DNA from: Clitopilus passeckerianus
Taxonomy: Eukaryota > Basidiomycota > Agaricomycetes > Agaricales > Entolomataceae
Assembly (NCBI GenBank): GCA_944990035.1
Contig: CALYLX010000054.1
Coordinates: 186,001 to 250,000 of the forward strand
Direction of reading: 5' to 3'
Length of the DNA: 64,000 nt
Below are positions 35,816 through 47,520 of the stretch, piece after piece. The first letter of the stretch is position 1; each line of letters begins with the position of its first letter. The position numbers were made by a program, and so were the translations under genes. The notes beneath the pieces were generated by a model. The model had not been told where the DNA came from. It did no database searches and saw only the letters and a list, made by a program, of their open reading frames with translations.

Positions 35816-36635
35816 GTATTTTTGCAACCCCTCATCACAGCACCAGCACCAAATCCCAATTAATAACATGGCCTCGCTACATCGCTACGGCTGCCTACAA
35901 CGCGTTAAGCTTCTTATCTCATGCTACAGTATCGTCACGGCGTCACCAGCAACGCCAGCCTGCAACTGCCAGACGATGATTGATGGCACACGAGCAGACG
36001 ACGAGCTGCCAGCGACCCAGTGACGCAGAGATCCCAACGCCAAGCCCATGTCGCGCATACATCCACGCAACGCACACATGAGATATCTCCTCGCCTACAT
36101 CCAAGCGGGGAAGAGAGTGATATGCGTGAAAAGCACATGAGGCTACACACGGTTGAAGGTGATGCCGGGGAGTGAGGAACAATAATGGTCTGGCACACAG
36201 TAAGGAATTGGGCAGTTGCAAGCGTTGAGCGCGCACAGCCAGTTCTAGAGGCAGGGCTATGCGTGTATGGGACGGCGAGCTTGGGCCTTGAGTTGTCGGA
36301 GGGCAGAGTAGTTTCGGACGGGGTACAGCATCCTGCGTAGTCCACCTCTTGTCTCACAAATAAACTTTCTCTCGAGTGAACAACGTTGTTCCAACGCAGC
36401 ACTCTAGTTGGTGGCAGGACGACAAGTGGAGAAATCTCTCTCATCACCATCTCCGCACACCTTCCAAAAGAAGCAATCCACCGGCTACTCCGTCATCACC
36501 GAGAAGCCACACTGCCACTGGGACAGAGAGGAGGACACTCTGTTGTGGTGCAAGTCCAAATAGCAACGACGACGACCACCGTCTCCCGGACTTATACCAC
36601 CAGACGAGGACAAGGCTATTCGTCAGGACTCAGAA
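35816..36635. other. Intergenic upstream of the Mg2+ transporter gene
   Basis: Promoter and 5' leader. The ORF on 35935-36450 (minus) has no recognisable domain. No other feature recognised. Confidence 0.5.
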
Positions 36636-39530
36636 ATGTCCACCTCGTCGACGATATCAGCCAGTGTCACCAACACCGCTGCCGCAGCTACCAGCTCGGC
36701 CGCTGGGAAGACCCTGAGCGTTGGTTCGAACTTGAAGGTCGTCGGGATTATCCTCGCTATCGCTTCTGGCGTCCTTATCGGTGCGAGCTTTGTGTTTAAG
36801 AAGAAGGGGCTGCTTCGTTCGCAGGCGAATGGAGTGGCTGGTGAGGGCGTGGCTTATCTCAAATCGGTGCGTTTTTTGTGTTATTGGTACATTGACAATT
36901 GGAGGCTTATCTTTCTTTGGTGTAGCCACTGTGGTGGTGTGGGATGATAAGTGAGTGGTTACTGGTTTGGAAAGGAGGGTAGGAAAGAACTAATATGTGT
37001 TGCAGTGATGATATTAGGAGAACTGTGTAACTTTGCTGGTACGTCTTCCCTCCCTCCTCATCTCGACACCAACACTAAGAACGCCGTCCCCTAGCATATG
37101 CCTTCGTAGAAGCCATCGTCGTCACCCCACTCGGAGCCCTCAGCGTCGTGATCTGTGCAATCCTCTCCTCGATATTCCTCAAAGAAACCCTAACATTCTT
37201 CGGATGGCTAGGATGTGGATTATGTATTGTACGTCCTCCCTCCCTTCCCCCACGCCCCAAACTAACACCCCACCCAGCTAGGCTCCGTCATAATCGCCCT
37301 CAACGGCCCCTCCGAGGGCACAGTTGGCCAAATCAAAGAATTCCAAAAACTCTTCCTCGCCCCCGGGTTCCTCGCCTACGCCGGCGTCCTCATCGCCGCC
37401 GCCCTCGTCATCGTCATCTACTTCGCGCCCCGATACGGGAAGAAGAGTATGCTGTGGTATATCATGGTGTGTTCGATGATTGGGGGGATTAGTGTTTCAG
37501 TCACGACGGGGTTGGGGAGTGCGATTGTTACGACTGCGTATGGGGATAATCAGGTGTGTGCGCTGTGTAGACTGGGGGTATAGAGGATTTTGCTGACCTT
37601 GAAGGGATAGTTTAAATATTGGTTTATGTACTTCCTCCTGGTGTTCGTCATTGTGACGCTCCTGACGGAGGTGTACTACCTCAACGTAGCATTGGCTTTA
37701 TTCAACACCGGTTCGTTTTCCCTCTTCCCATCTCCGCCTCTGCCATTCACTAATCAACACCTCCCTCCCCCAAAAGCAATGGTCACCCCCACCTACTACG
37801 TCATTTTCACCTTCTTCTCAATCATAACCACCATCGTCCTCTTCCAAGGCCTCAAAGCCTCCCCCAAAGAAATAATAACCCTCGTCATGGGCTTCCTCGT
37901 CATCTGCTTCGGCATCGTCATCCTCCAAATGTCCAAAGTCGACCCCTCACAGCTCAAATCTATCACCGCTCTCGATCGGCGGTCTACCATCCTTCTCCAA
38001 GCTGCACGGAGCAAGACGGAGAATATGGAAAGGGGAGAAGAGGGGGATGGGGAGAAGAGTGTGTTGGGGATGGAGGACCCCGGGATGGATGCCCTAAGGG
38101 GGAGTTTTGGTGCTGTGGGGAGTATTATTAGGGCTAGGAGTGTGCGGAGGATGTCGCAATCTTCGTCACAACACCGAGGATCGCGTGCGACGGGGTTGGG
38201 AGGGCTGCATCATAATTCCTCCCTCTACGACCCGCATAACCTGCGAGACTCCCTGCCTACGTTCACGCAACAGGGGACGGACGCGCAGTTTGACGGGTTG
38301 AAGAGACATCAGTTGTATGATGCGCCTGTTCCGCCTAGGTCGCCGTTTAATCAGGCTCACCCCCTCTCGCCACTTTCTCCCTCGACGGGAGGGGATATGA
38401 ACTCAACGTCCTCGATAGCGGGTACACCGGTGATGGGGAAGAAACCGACGATCAAGTTTGGAGAGGAGGATGTGGTGCACCAGTATGACCGTCCTGGGAC
38501 GGGCGATCGGACGACGGAGTATAGGAGGGCGGTTGGGGGGAGTCCTCTTCACGCATTGGGGGCTGGGAATCGATCTGATTCAGGAGGACCTGGTGTGGCG
38601 GGGTTGGGAGCGGGTGGGGGCTACCCGCCTATGCCGCAGAGTCAACTGGGAGGAACGACGCCGAGGGCGAGGATGGATGGGCTGCCTTTGGTTACGGGTG
38701 TTGGTGGGGGTGGGTGGGGCGGGCTAGATGAAGGTTCCTCGACTACATCTTCGGATGTGCCAAACGTGACTGTGGAAGGACCTACCCGTTCCAGTGTCGG
38801 TACGGACTCCAATTCAAGCGGGTCAACGACCAGACCACAGGGAGGACCGAGTTTGTTATCGGATTCTTCGGACGAGTCGCAGACTCAGCAGATGCAGACG
38901 TTGAGTATACCCGCTGGCCGGTTCAGGAACGATAACGAGATTCGGTCTGCGCCTCCTACACTCTCCCCATCCAGCTCCACACCGAATCCATTCGCACGCC
39001 CCTCGCAGGGGAGGGTACAGGCGAGGAATATTTTCTCGCCTTCTGGAAGTGGACCCGGGGGTTCTTTCCTTGGCACGGAGGGAGGAGACAGTGCGTTGTT
39101 GAGTTTCCCGAGTGTTACGGATTCGGCGAGGAGTGATATTATGTGGGATGAGGAGGACTTTTTGGCGTCTTCTTCGTCTGTTGGGGGACCTACCAGTCGG
39201 GCTCAACAACCTCATGGAGCGTCGCCTCTCAACCCCGCCGTACACGGACACAATAGGACAGAGTCCCTTCCTGAACCTCAACACCCCCGTTCCCGAACCC
39301 ATTCAAACGACAGCAGAGGCGGGGGGCGGGGGGCGAAGAAGCATTACCCCAAAGGACCAGGCGGGGACGATCAGGAGGAATCACAGAGTCTGTGGAGAAG
39401 AAGTCAGGATTCGATGAGTAGTACTGAGGGGGGTGGGGAGGCGGAGTCGCCGCTGAGTCCGAGTTTGGGGGGCGGGATTAGGTTAGTTACGCCCCCTCCT
39501 AGAGGTAGTAGTAGTGCTGATCGGTTTTAG
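36636..39530 (+). CDS. NIPA-type magnesium transporter with a very long cytosolic tail
   Basis: Seven exons (36636-36866, 36926-36950, 37006-37038, 37095-37228, 37278-37553, 37611-37710, 37777-39530) give 850 aa. Exons 2 and 3 are only 25 and 33 nt. About residues 25-330 hold some nine helices with family signatures: [54 protein letters not shown] and [23 protein letters not shown] proteins (PF05653) carry Mg2+ across plasma or endosomal membranes. The remaining ~500 residues are a Ser/Gly/Pro-rich, probably disordered tail, much longer than the transporter part needs and probably a phosphorylation or interaction platform. The donor of the last intron is GTTCGT. Confidence 0.92.
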
Positions 39531-40382
39531 GCGGTGAGATGCCTTGACTGGATTTGGACTATACTATACTAGCAGTAGTAGTAAAAAAATGCACCAGGAG
39601 AGTGGGGGAAATGAGGGGGTAAAGGACTAGTATTTTATTAACGTACGGTGTAGCAGTATTTTATATTTGGTTTTGTGATATGATTACGAGTACTTAGGAT
39701 ACGGTGTATTCTGGACAATTTGTTTTAGTGCTTTTGGTGCTTTTTACCTGTGTTACTGGTAGTGTATACTTGTACTAGGTTTCGTGGGGTTTTCGTTTTT
39801 TTATGATGAGGCATGACTTTACGAATTCGGATCGGTCTAATGCATGGAGGAATTCAGTAAACTGTGTATAGCGGCCTCCTCTAGGCATACTATGAGTCAA
39901 GGTCCGGGAATTCAAATTCGAAAGGCTTTTTCGACAATAGGTTACGTTACGAGGATGAAGGTTAGAGGTGATTAATAAAGTAACTTTTCGCCCTAACTTT
40001 TGCCACACAGAGCTTACTTCGGCTAACTTTTAGCAGACGAGGCACTGCCAATTTACTGTACTCCTTGCTTCTCCGGGTCAGCTATCAACGGATATTCATG
40101 TCGTATATGTCAACTGGCAAAAGAGTTCGAGACTCGCTGGCTGACAGAAGCTCAGTAGGTTCTTAGATCTACGAATCTGAGCATTTTAATCTGAATGAAG
40201 AATAATATCAGTACGAATAGCTCCAGTTAAGGAGTGCTCCTCTTCGTCAAATTGTGGACCAGAAAGTGATACTGCGTTGAGAGCCCATGGCACCAGGCAG
40301 AGACTGAGCCATCGGTGACGCTCGCCCGGTGGTTTATGTAATAAAAAAGGGGGGCTGTCTGACCATCGCGCCGACCACCACC
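39531..40382. other. Intergenic between Mg2+ transporter and second Crinkler-type gene
   Basis: About 850 nt of AT-rich 3' flank and promoter. ORF 40227-40607 (minus) is the antisense shadow of the Crinkler header. Nothing else recognised. Confidence 0.5.
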
Positions 40383-42586
40383 ATGGCTGCCAATGAAGTC
40401 TGGTGTCTCATCGTCAATCACGAGGACCATGTCATAGGAGAGCTGTTTGAAGTGAGGTACGAAAAAACTACCACCATCGCAGGTTTGAAGGGGAAGGTCA
40501 AGGAAAGGAAACCGGCTAAACTCAAGGGTGTCGATCCCGACGACCTCAAGATATGGCGATGCATAGACCGATCGACCGTTCTTGACTACAAAAACTTGGA
40601 CGCTCATGTCATGAGGATATCCTCTAACAAGGAGATTGAAGTGCTCGACCCAGGGGGAACAATTGCAGCTCTAGCAGTCTTGGCAAAAGAAACGTTGCTC
40701 GTCCAAATGCCCAGTGGGTTTCCACCTTTCATCGTCAATCCTACTGATTATTCATCATTCCCCTCCCATATTATCTACCTTTGGCCGATCATCCCTCAGA
40801 ACCACCCTATGAACCTTTCCGAAGCCAGAACATCGGCTTGCCACCCGCCTCACGTCGTTTTCCTCCCTCGGCAAGCATTAATTGTGCGTAAACGCATCTG
40901 GTATGATGTATGTAAACTAATTTCATTGCTAGCCACCATTGCAACACGACACTCAACAGTCGATGCACTGTACAAGAGATTGAATAAGTATAAACTTATC
41001 ATCGTGCGATGCTTCGTGCAATTTGCTCTTAATACACCCTAATCCCACCTCCCAGGTTCGCGGGACGCCGGCCAGCGGCAAGTCTACACTTGCAGAGTTA
41101 CTAATTCAACACATCACCGCTGAGGAACCAACGGTCCATCCAATAGTGATCAGTCATTGGCGTGATCGCGAGGGGAGCGATAATTGGTCCACATATCTAG
41201 CAACATACGGGTACAACCCCAAAGGTCAAAACATTCTCATCATCGACGAAGCGCAATTAACCTATTGGGACGCCGATTTCTGGAATAATTTTTTGAAAGG
41301 AATTACACCAGAACAGTCCATGGACTCCGTCATCCTCTTCGCTAGTTACGGCAACCCGAGTGGCATCCCTTCCGTGGAAGGGACGCCAATGTTTGTTCCA
41401 AAACCTCAGCATATCAGCTTGAGGCCTATTGATCACAGCGACGAAATTCCTTCAGTGGGGCTTTTCCTCACGACGGACGAATTCACTGATATGGTCCAAA
41501 AGACTTTTCCAGCTGGACGTTTCACAGCAGACTTTCTCGAGTATGTGCATTGTGTCACTGCTGGCCATGCAGGTGCGGTTGGCGACTTCCTTCGAGTTGT
41601 CCTCGCTCATCCGGTAAGTCAATCTTCGTATAAAAGCCTACCACCAGGCTGATAATTGTTTGAAGTCATATTGCGGATACAGGCTTACCCAGGGGGAGTA
41701 CTCCTTAGAAATCTTCCGATGCCAGCACCCTATCTGGGAGTTCTGGTCGGGTCTCCTCAGCTCGGGTATATTTAGACGTGGGCTCCCGCAGCTTGGTGAA
41801 CTCCAGAGGCCTGAAATCGCCCGATTATTCCGTACAGTGCTCACCAATAACCATGTCACGATGGAAGTGCTAGATGCCAAAGATCAAGAGTCTCTCAAAA
41901 CATGCTTCCAACGTGGTTGGCTTCACGCTACCCGGTCACCGCTTGAAGAACCGCTGGAGATTGAATATATTTTCACGACTCCTCTTCACCAGTGGTTCGT
42001 TGGATATTACCTCGGGAGTAAAACACCGGATCCTGCCATTATTCAAGAGCAAACACTTTCCGAATTCGCGATCAATGTGATACGAAGCTTTTCGCACCGG
42101 CAACTGTCCTCGCCAAGACAAGTGGGTGTTTCAGATACTCAACGCCCACCGGAGGCGCAATTCCAGGATGAATTTTACCGTTGGTGCTCTGAATACACCA
42201 ATGGGTCCCTTATTTCGTTCCCCGAGTTCGCGAATACAAGCGGGAGGATCGACCTTTATATCCCCTGCAAGCAATGGGGTGTGGAGTTGCTACGCGATGG
42301 TGACAGACTTGAAAACCATTCATCTCGCTTCACGGGCTCTGGCGCATACACACAGATGACGTTCAATGACTACGTTATTCTCGACTTTCGGAAGAGTCCA
42401 CCCCGAAGGAAGCATCCTGGTTCGTTACTTTTCTGTCTCCTCTGCATCAATGTCATTGTGACCTTCCAATCAAATCTAGGAATGCTGAAGCTTTATCATG
42501 TGGTATTTAGCAACGACTACAAGAAAGTGCAGGTTCTAGCCGGCTGGTCCTTGGATATGGTCAGAGAGTTTGAGCTTTCGATATAG
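40383..42586 (+). CDS. Crinkler-type effector 2: header, P-loop NTPase, REase-fold nuclease
   Basis: Exons 40383-41003, 41056-41613, 41693-42419 and 42480-42586 give about 670 aa. The last intron (60 nt, donor GTTCGT) is in phase and stop-free; if retained, the protein is about 690 aa. Residues 1-115 form the Crinkler header (EVWCLIVNHED, IWRCIDRS, KETLLVQMPSG). The NTPase has Walker A RGTPASGKST, restored exactly at the first splice, and Walker B ILIIDEAQ. The C-terminus carries GRIDLYIPCKQWGVELLRDG, a D...ExxR/K-type PD-(D/E)XK nuclease core, followed by YHVVFSNDYKKVQVL. This architecture is that of CR/RHS effectors derived from mobile elements; DNA cleavage is expected from the fold but unproven. 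No signal peptide. Start chosen for an ACCACCATGG context at header homology. Confidence 0.87.
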
Positions 42587-42960
42587 CTCAAAAAGGATCA
42601 TGTCGCAATGTCGTTGAGCCTGGACTTCAATTATTCACTTCCGCTCCGATACTTTGATTCTCTACCTTGTACCCCACGTTCAATGGCTTTCATCTTTCCT
42701 TTCTGTAGGGTCACGTAAACGAACCTGTAATACGTAGTCAGTATCAATGTCATCATGAAAAGTTTCCCCTTGGTCAGTCTTACGACTTCAGTCGGTTCTG
42801 TTTGCAAATGATATCCTGGCCTGACCCACCACCATCTGTGGCCCTATTCGCGAGCGTGATAGTTTTCGGCAGCACTGATCGACGGAAACACAGCCTCTGC
42901 CCAAACCACTCCCCTTCCGTCCCCCTTGACCTCATGTTAAGACAAGTATGCTCTCAGTAT
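42587..42960. other. Intergenic 3' of the second Crinkler-type gene
   Basis: Nothing recognised. Confidence 0.5.
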
Positions 42961-43050
42961 AGATTGGAGAGCTTTGGTCCAATCTATCGTCATACTCAAT
43001 ATGGAATCGACCAGAATTGACGTTTCATTCTGTTTCCTGAGCGTAAATCT
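42961..43050 (+). pseudogene. Relic of the two-domain membrane protein family, exon 1 fragment
   Basis: The stretch reading SFGPIYRHTQYGIDQN matches SFGPTYRHTQHGINQN of the family member at 47521. It can be aligned codon by codon through an in-frame TGA (a Gly codon in the relative) to the former exon end, where GTAAAT replaces the donor GTACGT. Only about 30 codons are left. It shows a third, older copy of this family in the window. Confidence 0.65.
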
Positions 43051-43759
43051 TTCTTCCTCTTTTGTGGATGAGCGGAAATTTGACAAGTCTTTTTCTCCAC
43101 TAGTTTCTAGGTACACACAAACTCCTTACGAACCATACTTCCTGACTTGCTAAATCCGCTCAAAAGGGTCACCGCCCTCAAGGGTGAGGCGGTCTCCATT
43201 GAGGCTTTAAACCCCACGATCTCGTACTAGTGGTGACACGGCACAGGTACGAAGGCAGCGTATCCTTCGCGAAATGAGCGCACCTATGAACTGGGGGGAC
43301 AAACTTGAAGTATAGGCACCGCAGAATATCGTCTTCGAAAGTGCACCTCCGGCGGCGTTGTCTTGGCTCCGAGACGCAGCGCAGGCACCAGGTCAAAGCG
43401 TCCCTCTGACCCTTCGTCCAAAGAGAGGGGGTTTGGAATTGCGAAATGCAATGTGTTTTTACTCGTGTGTGCTACTGGATGTCTTCCATATCGACGCTTT
43501 GACTACTATCGCTCAAGGCATCTCACTTGCTAGCAGACTGAAGATACTTGATAATATGAGGCGCAGACGCACCACTCCACTTGTTTAATATACTGAAATG
43601 AATCTGCGGCATTATTGCGGCCTATAATCCGTCCCTGGCTCGAATGACTCTTCACCAAACATGACCAGCCATGCATCATGCATTGGAGTTTTGGGGGGCT
43701 TTCATCGGCTGGGCGTCCTCCCCGGGGCTTCTCCCTCTCCGGAAGCCGGTGGATGAGAA
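43051..43759. other. Intergenic upstream of tyrosinase
   Basis: About 700 nt promoter region without recognised coding content. Confidence 0.5.
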
Positions 43760-43767
43760 TATAAAAA
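43760..43767 (+). promoter_or_regulatory. TATA box of the tyrosinase gene
   Basis: TATAAAAA, 71 nt before the ATG at 43831, a near-consensus TATA box that suits a strongly inducible gene. Confidence 0.6.
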
Positions 43768-43830
43768 GGTGGTTGTCCGCACCATCTCACAGCCAGAAAG
43801 CGACCCTTTTTCTCGATTTTAACTGCTACC

Positions 43831-46066
43831 ATGTCCCATATCACTGTCTCTGGCGCTAACCTTCCCACTCCTAACCCGCCTGGTGCTAAGCCCATCACTC
43901 CTCCTCGTCTCAATATCGCTGACCTCATAAACGATGATAAGCAATGGTCTCTGTACATCCAAGCCCTGAGTGAGTACCATGTTCAATAAAGTGTCCTTTG
44001 TTCTAATGACGATCATGCAGCTCTGTTCCAGAAAGAGGATCCCACAAAGCCGCTTTCCTGGTTCGCCATCAGCGGTATTCATGGATATCCATACGACTTG
44101 CAATGGGAGAAGGCTGGTCCCAAAACTGAGGACTACGGCTATTGCGTGCACGGCTATCCTCACTTCCCCACCTGGCACCGCCCTTACCTTGCTTTATACG
44201 AGGTCAGTATCACTATAACATCTGATACAGCATACTGATGACGCCCTACTACTCTGTAGCAAGCTCTCCAAGCTGCTGCGCTCAAAGCCGCCCAGGAGTA
44301 TACGACGGACACTGATGACTGGGTCCAAGCAGCCCTCACTCTCCGCGCTCCATATTGGGACTGGGCCAATCCTGCCACCTATTTACCTCCTCGTCAGGTA
44401 TACGACTCGGTTCAGTTCAAGACCCTTCACATCACGACCCCGGACGGCCCAAAGGACGTTCCCAACCCACTCCTCGCCTACGAATTCCAGCGCAAGATCA
44501 GGTGGCCGTATTCTCAGTACTCAGCGACTATCAGGCATCCTCGTTCAGACCCCGCGACGAGTATCGCAGCTTTCGAGGAGTGAGTCGCCCGTAATTAGAA
44601 CAGTAATCAAGCTCGTACTAACTGCATGCGTAGGGACGTTGGATCTAACGCCAGACTTGGCGACCTTCAGTTCGATTGCTGGAGGACCCTAAACTGGACA
44701 ACGAACTGGCTCCAATTCAGTAACCAAGGTGCTACTCGAGGACAGAGTACGTAATACCTACCACTTGTCTTCACTGTGGCCAATCAATACTGAATGACTC
44801 TCCAGGGGCCAACAGTCTGGAAACCCTACACAATTGGATGCACAATCGAACTGGAGGTGGTGGACATATGAGTGACCCGATCTCCGCAGGTGCGTATCTC
44901 CTCTAATCATCTTGCAAACCAATAGTTTATTGGATTTTTGAAGGCTTTGATCCAATCTTTATGCTCCACCATACCAATGTTAGTTGACTTTCATTATCCC
45001 GGAAGCCTCCCTTTCCTGACGCATTTCATCAGGTTGATCGTCAACTCGCACTTTGGCAAACACTCCACCCGGAAGTCTGGATCTCCCAACAACACGAACC
45101 CAACTACGTCAACAGGGGTCAGTTTCACTACTCTTGCGAATTTTTGCGCAGTGGTTCTAATTAGATGACTTCCAGACCTTTCTCCCTTCTGGAAGGACGG
45201 CAACACATTCCATCGTTCGACCGATGACCTAGTCAGAGATTTCATCAAGTTCCAGGCCACTTATCCCGAGTTTGTGGGCCTCGAGAACCTCTCTGCCGTT
45301 GAGAGGAAGGCAGAAATTCAAACCAAAGTCGACGCGTTATACGACCCCAAAAACCGTCGTCGTGGTATTGCCGTACGGCCCTCTGCGGCGCTCGCATCTG
45401 CTGTCAGCACCGCTCAGGAAGCCTCGCAGGCCGTCCTACAAGCAGCCGCTGTTCCTCAGGCCGCTTTTGGCACTCGAGCTATTATAGATGAGAACGCGGC
45501 TCCTGCCCCCGCTGCCCCCGAGGCCGACACCGCGCTGGAGGCTCTTGACTGGTTCACCCGCATCCGCGTCAAGAAGTTCCAGCTCAAACAAAGCTTCACT
45601 GTCCTCATTTTCCTAGGCTCGGTTCCCGACGACGTCGCACAGTGGCGTTCGTCACCTCACCTCGTTGGCAGCCACAGTGAATTCGTCAACTCCGATCCCG
45701 AGCATTGCGTCAGCTGCAGCGACAATGCCAATCTCATTACCGAAGGGTTCATTCAGTTGGACGATGCACTTGAACGGTTGGGTCTTGGCCAGAAGAGCGA
45801 GGCGGAGATCGAGGAATTCATCCACGACCAAATTAATTGGCGCATCCAGAAGGTAAGGTGGTTCTGCCATTATCTTCGTTCAATTCTGACGGCTTGTTTC
45901 TTAGGTTGATGGAACAGTGGTGGATGCTGATGAACTCGAGGTCCTTGAAGTAGCCGTTATGACCTGGGATGTGACGGACGACGTGGAAGTGCGCCCTGTT
46001 CACCGCAATGTAACTTCTCACAAGGCTGGGGGTCGTGTTCCAGGCCACAAGACCTACCACCTCTGA
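43831..46066 (+). CDS. Tyrosinase (polyphenol oxidase), latent mushroom type
   Basis: Nine exons (43831-43969, 44021-44202, 44260-44579, 44634-44746, 44806-44889, 44944-44978, 45033-45117, 45176-45852, 45905-46066) give 598 aa. The CuA ligands are His67 (ISGIHGYPY), His90 and His99 (CVHGYPHFPTWHR); Cys88 two residues before His90 is placed to form the known thioether bridge. CuB has His260 and His264 (LHNWMHN) and the HH pair at 288-289 (FMLHHTNVDR). The enzyme hydroxylates monophenols and oxidises diphenols to quinones for melanin. After an Ala-rich linker, a C-terminal domain from about residue 395 (WFTRIRVKKF; LIFLGSVP; WRIQKVDGT) covers the active site until proteolysis. No signal peptide, as usual for mushroom tyrosinases. 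It converges on a gene encoding only that C-terminal domain type. Confidence 0.95.
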
Positions 46067-46195
46067 AGTTTTTCGCAGGGTTTGACCGTAAAGAAGGTAT
46101 TTGTACGAACAGGAGGAAATGTAACTCTTGTAACAGGGGCTATGAATGCATTTATTCCGAACTGGGAACATGAATTACAAACGGGCGATAGTAAA

Positions 46196-46637
46196 TCACT
46201 CGCGGGATGTCTCATTGATAAGTGTAATTGTACCATCGGGCCCAACCACTGAGACCTTCAATGACTTGAGCTTCGAGTTGTCGACCTTTTCGTCGTGATA
46301 ACGCTGTACTAAATGAGATTCTGCTCCTCATTGCGGGACAAAATTTTACCTTCTTGACACCCCACAACAGGTGCTCCCGGAGATATGGAACAACGTCGGC
46401 ATCCTCTAGTTTGCCCTTACATCGCCGTTCGAGATACCCGTTCAAGGGACGATATTCAGTGGTTGTAGTGTGTGCATGGGAAGATATGGGTTCAAAAAGG
46501 CGCGAAGAGGAAGTTCTCCAGTCCGAGGGGGATGAGGGGACGGAATCGATGAAGAAATAAAGCTCATAGGGCTCTCCTAGTTCCTTTGGATCGAATTCAA
46601 TCTCCAGATCCCAGTCATAGTCGAGGTGAACAGACAT
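46196..46637 (-). CDS. Small protein consisting only of a tyrosinase-type C-terminal (lid) domain
   Basis: Exons 46637-46350 and 46303-46196 join in phase 0 to give 131 aa. The second exon uses the acceptor TACAG, which switches to a frame reading VDNSKLKSLKVSVVGPDG. Similarity to the neighbouring tyrosinase C-terminal domain is clear in order: LYFFIDSVP/SDWRTS versus LIFLGSVP/AQWRSS, a YLREHLLWGVKK helix versus FIHDQINWRIQK, then VDNSKLKSLKVSV versus VDADELEVLEVAV. No copper-binding part and no signal peptide exist. It lies 129 bp tail-to-tail from the tyrosinase. It could modulate a tyrosinase in trans, or be the remnant of a second tyrosinase gene; the intact frame and splice sites favour a working gene. 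An upstream in-frame ATG would add 11 residues. Confidence 0.72.
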
Positions 46638-47520
46638 TATGAGCAAATTCGGTATATGGGCCGGGAGCAAGTTCCTGCGGTGACTCCCGGCGGCCTGAGG
46701 GTCGTGTTATATACGCCTCAAGCTCCGGACACAACTAGAATAGGACGTACAGGTGACGTTTCGGAGATCAAACGCCGAGATAGAGTCTAAACCCAAGAAT
46801 TCCTAGTGTGGTTGGTCCAGGTGTCACGTAAACCAGTCGAAGCCAAATCGAGGTTCTAGTTCGGGCAAGAACTCCTATTATAATTTGCAGAAACTGCTTC
46901 ACCCTAACTGGCGCTGCACTCCTCAATGCACGACCGCTTCGTAGAACATGCCTCAAGATTAGACAGATACGGCTCAGTACGCGTTCGAACGAAGAAATCA
47001 GATGGTGCTTGCAAGGATTCCCTATCCGACCCGACCCATGGAGAGTTGATGAGTAGCCGGAACGAGGTGGCATTCACAGGACTCCCTAGCGGGCAGACAT
47101 TCAATCTGGCTGCAGCATTGGAATGGAGAGAAACAGGTGTTTTGCGGCCGATTGCACAGGCATACATAGGAGGCTGTGTTGCTTGCTCCCAATCAAAATC
47201 AATTCACTTTCTTCCGCTTTCTTCTCTTTACGCCTACTGTTTCTCAACGCCTCATGGCTTCATACTCTGCTATTAGGTACAAGTTACTGGTCCTCGGGTA
47301 GTCGTCAGCTTTCTCTAAAGGTATTGTCGAGGATGGCACTCAGGCTGCCCAGTGTGAAATCAGCAACCTACACCTACTAGCTATTCAATCGGAAGGCAAG
47401 ACATGACTACCGCGATGACAATCTTATCCACATTCGCTCCCACCGCGCTGATCACCTCAGTTCGGCATGCCTACCGTCATATAACTATGAGCCCAGAGCA
47501 AAAGCCTCGTTCCCCTTGAA
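46638..47520. other. Intergenic, no recognisable gene
   Basis: Holds short ORFs (for example 46926-47276) without recognisable motifs. Serves as promoter space for two outward-facing genes. Confidence 0.5.

Noticed and set aside
46926..47276. 116-codon plus-strand ORF before the membrane-protein pseudogene
   Set aside because: No motif, no paralogue in the window and no promoter or splice support.
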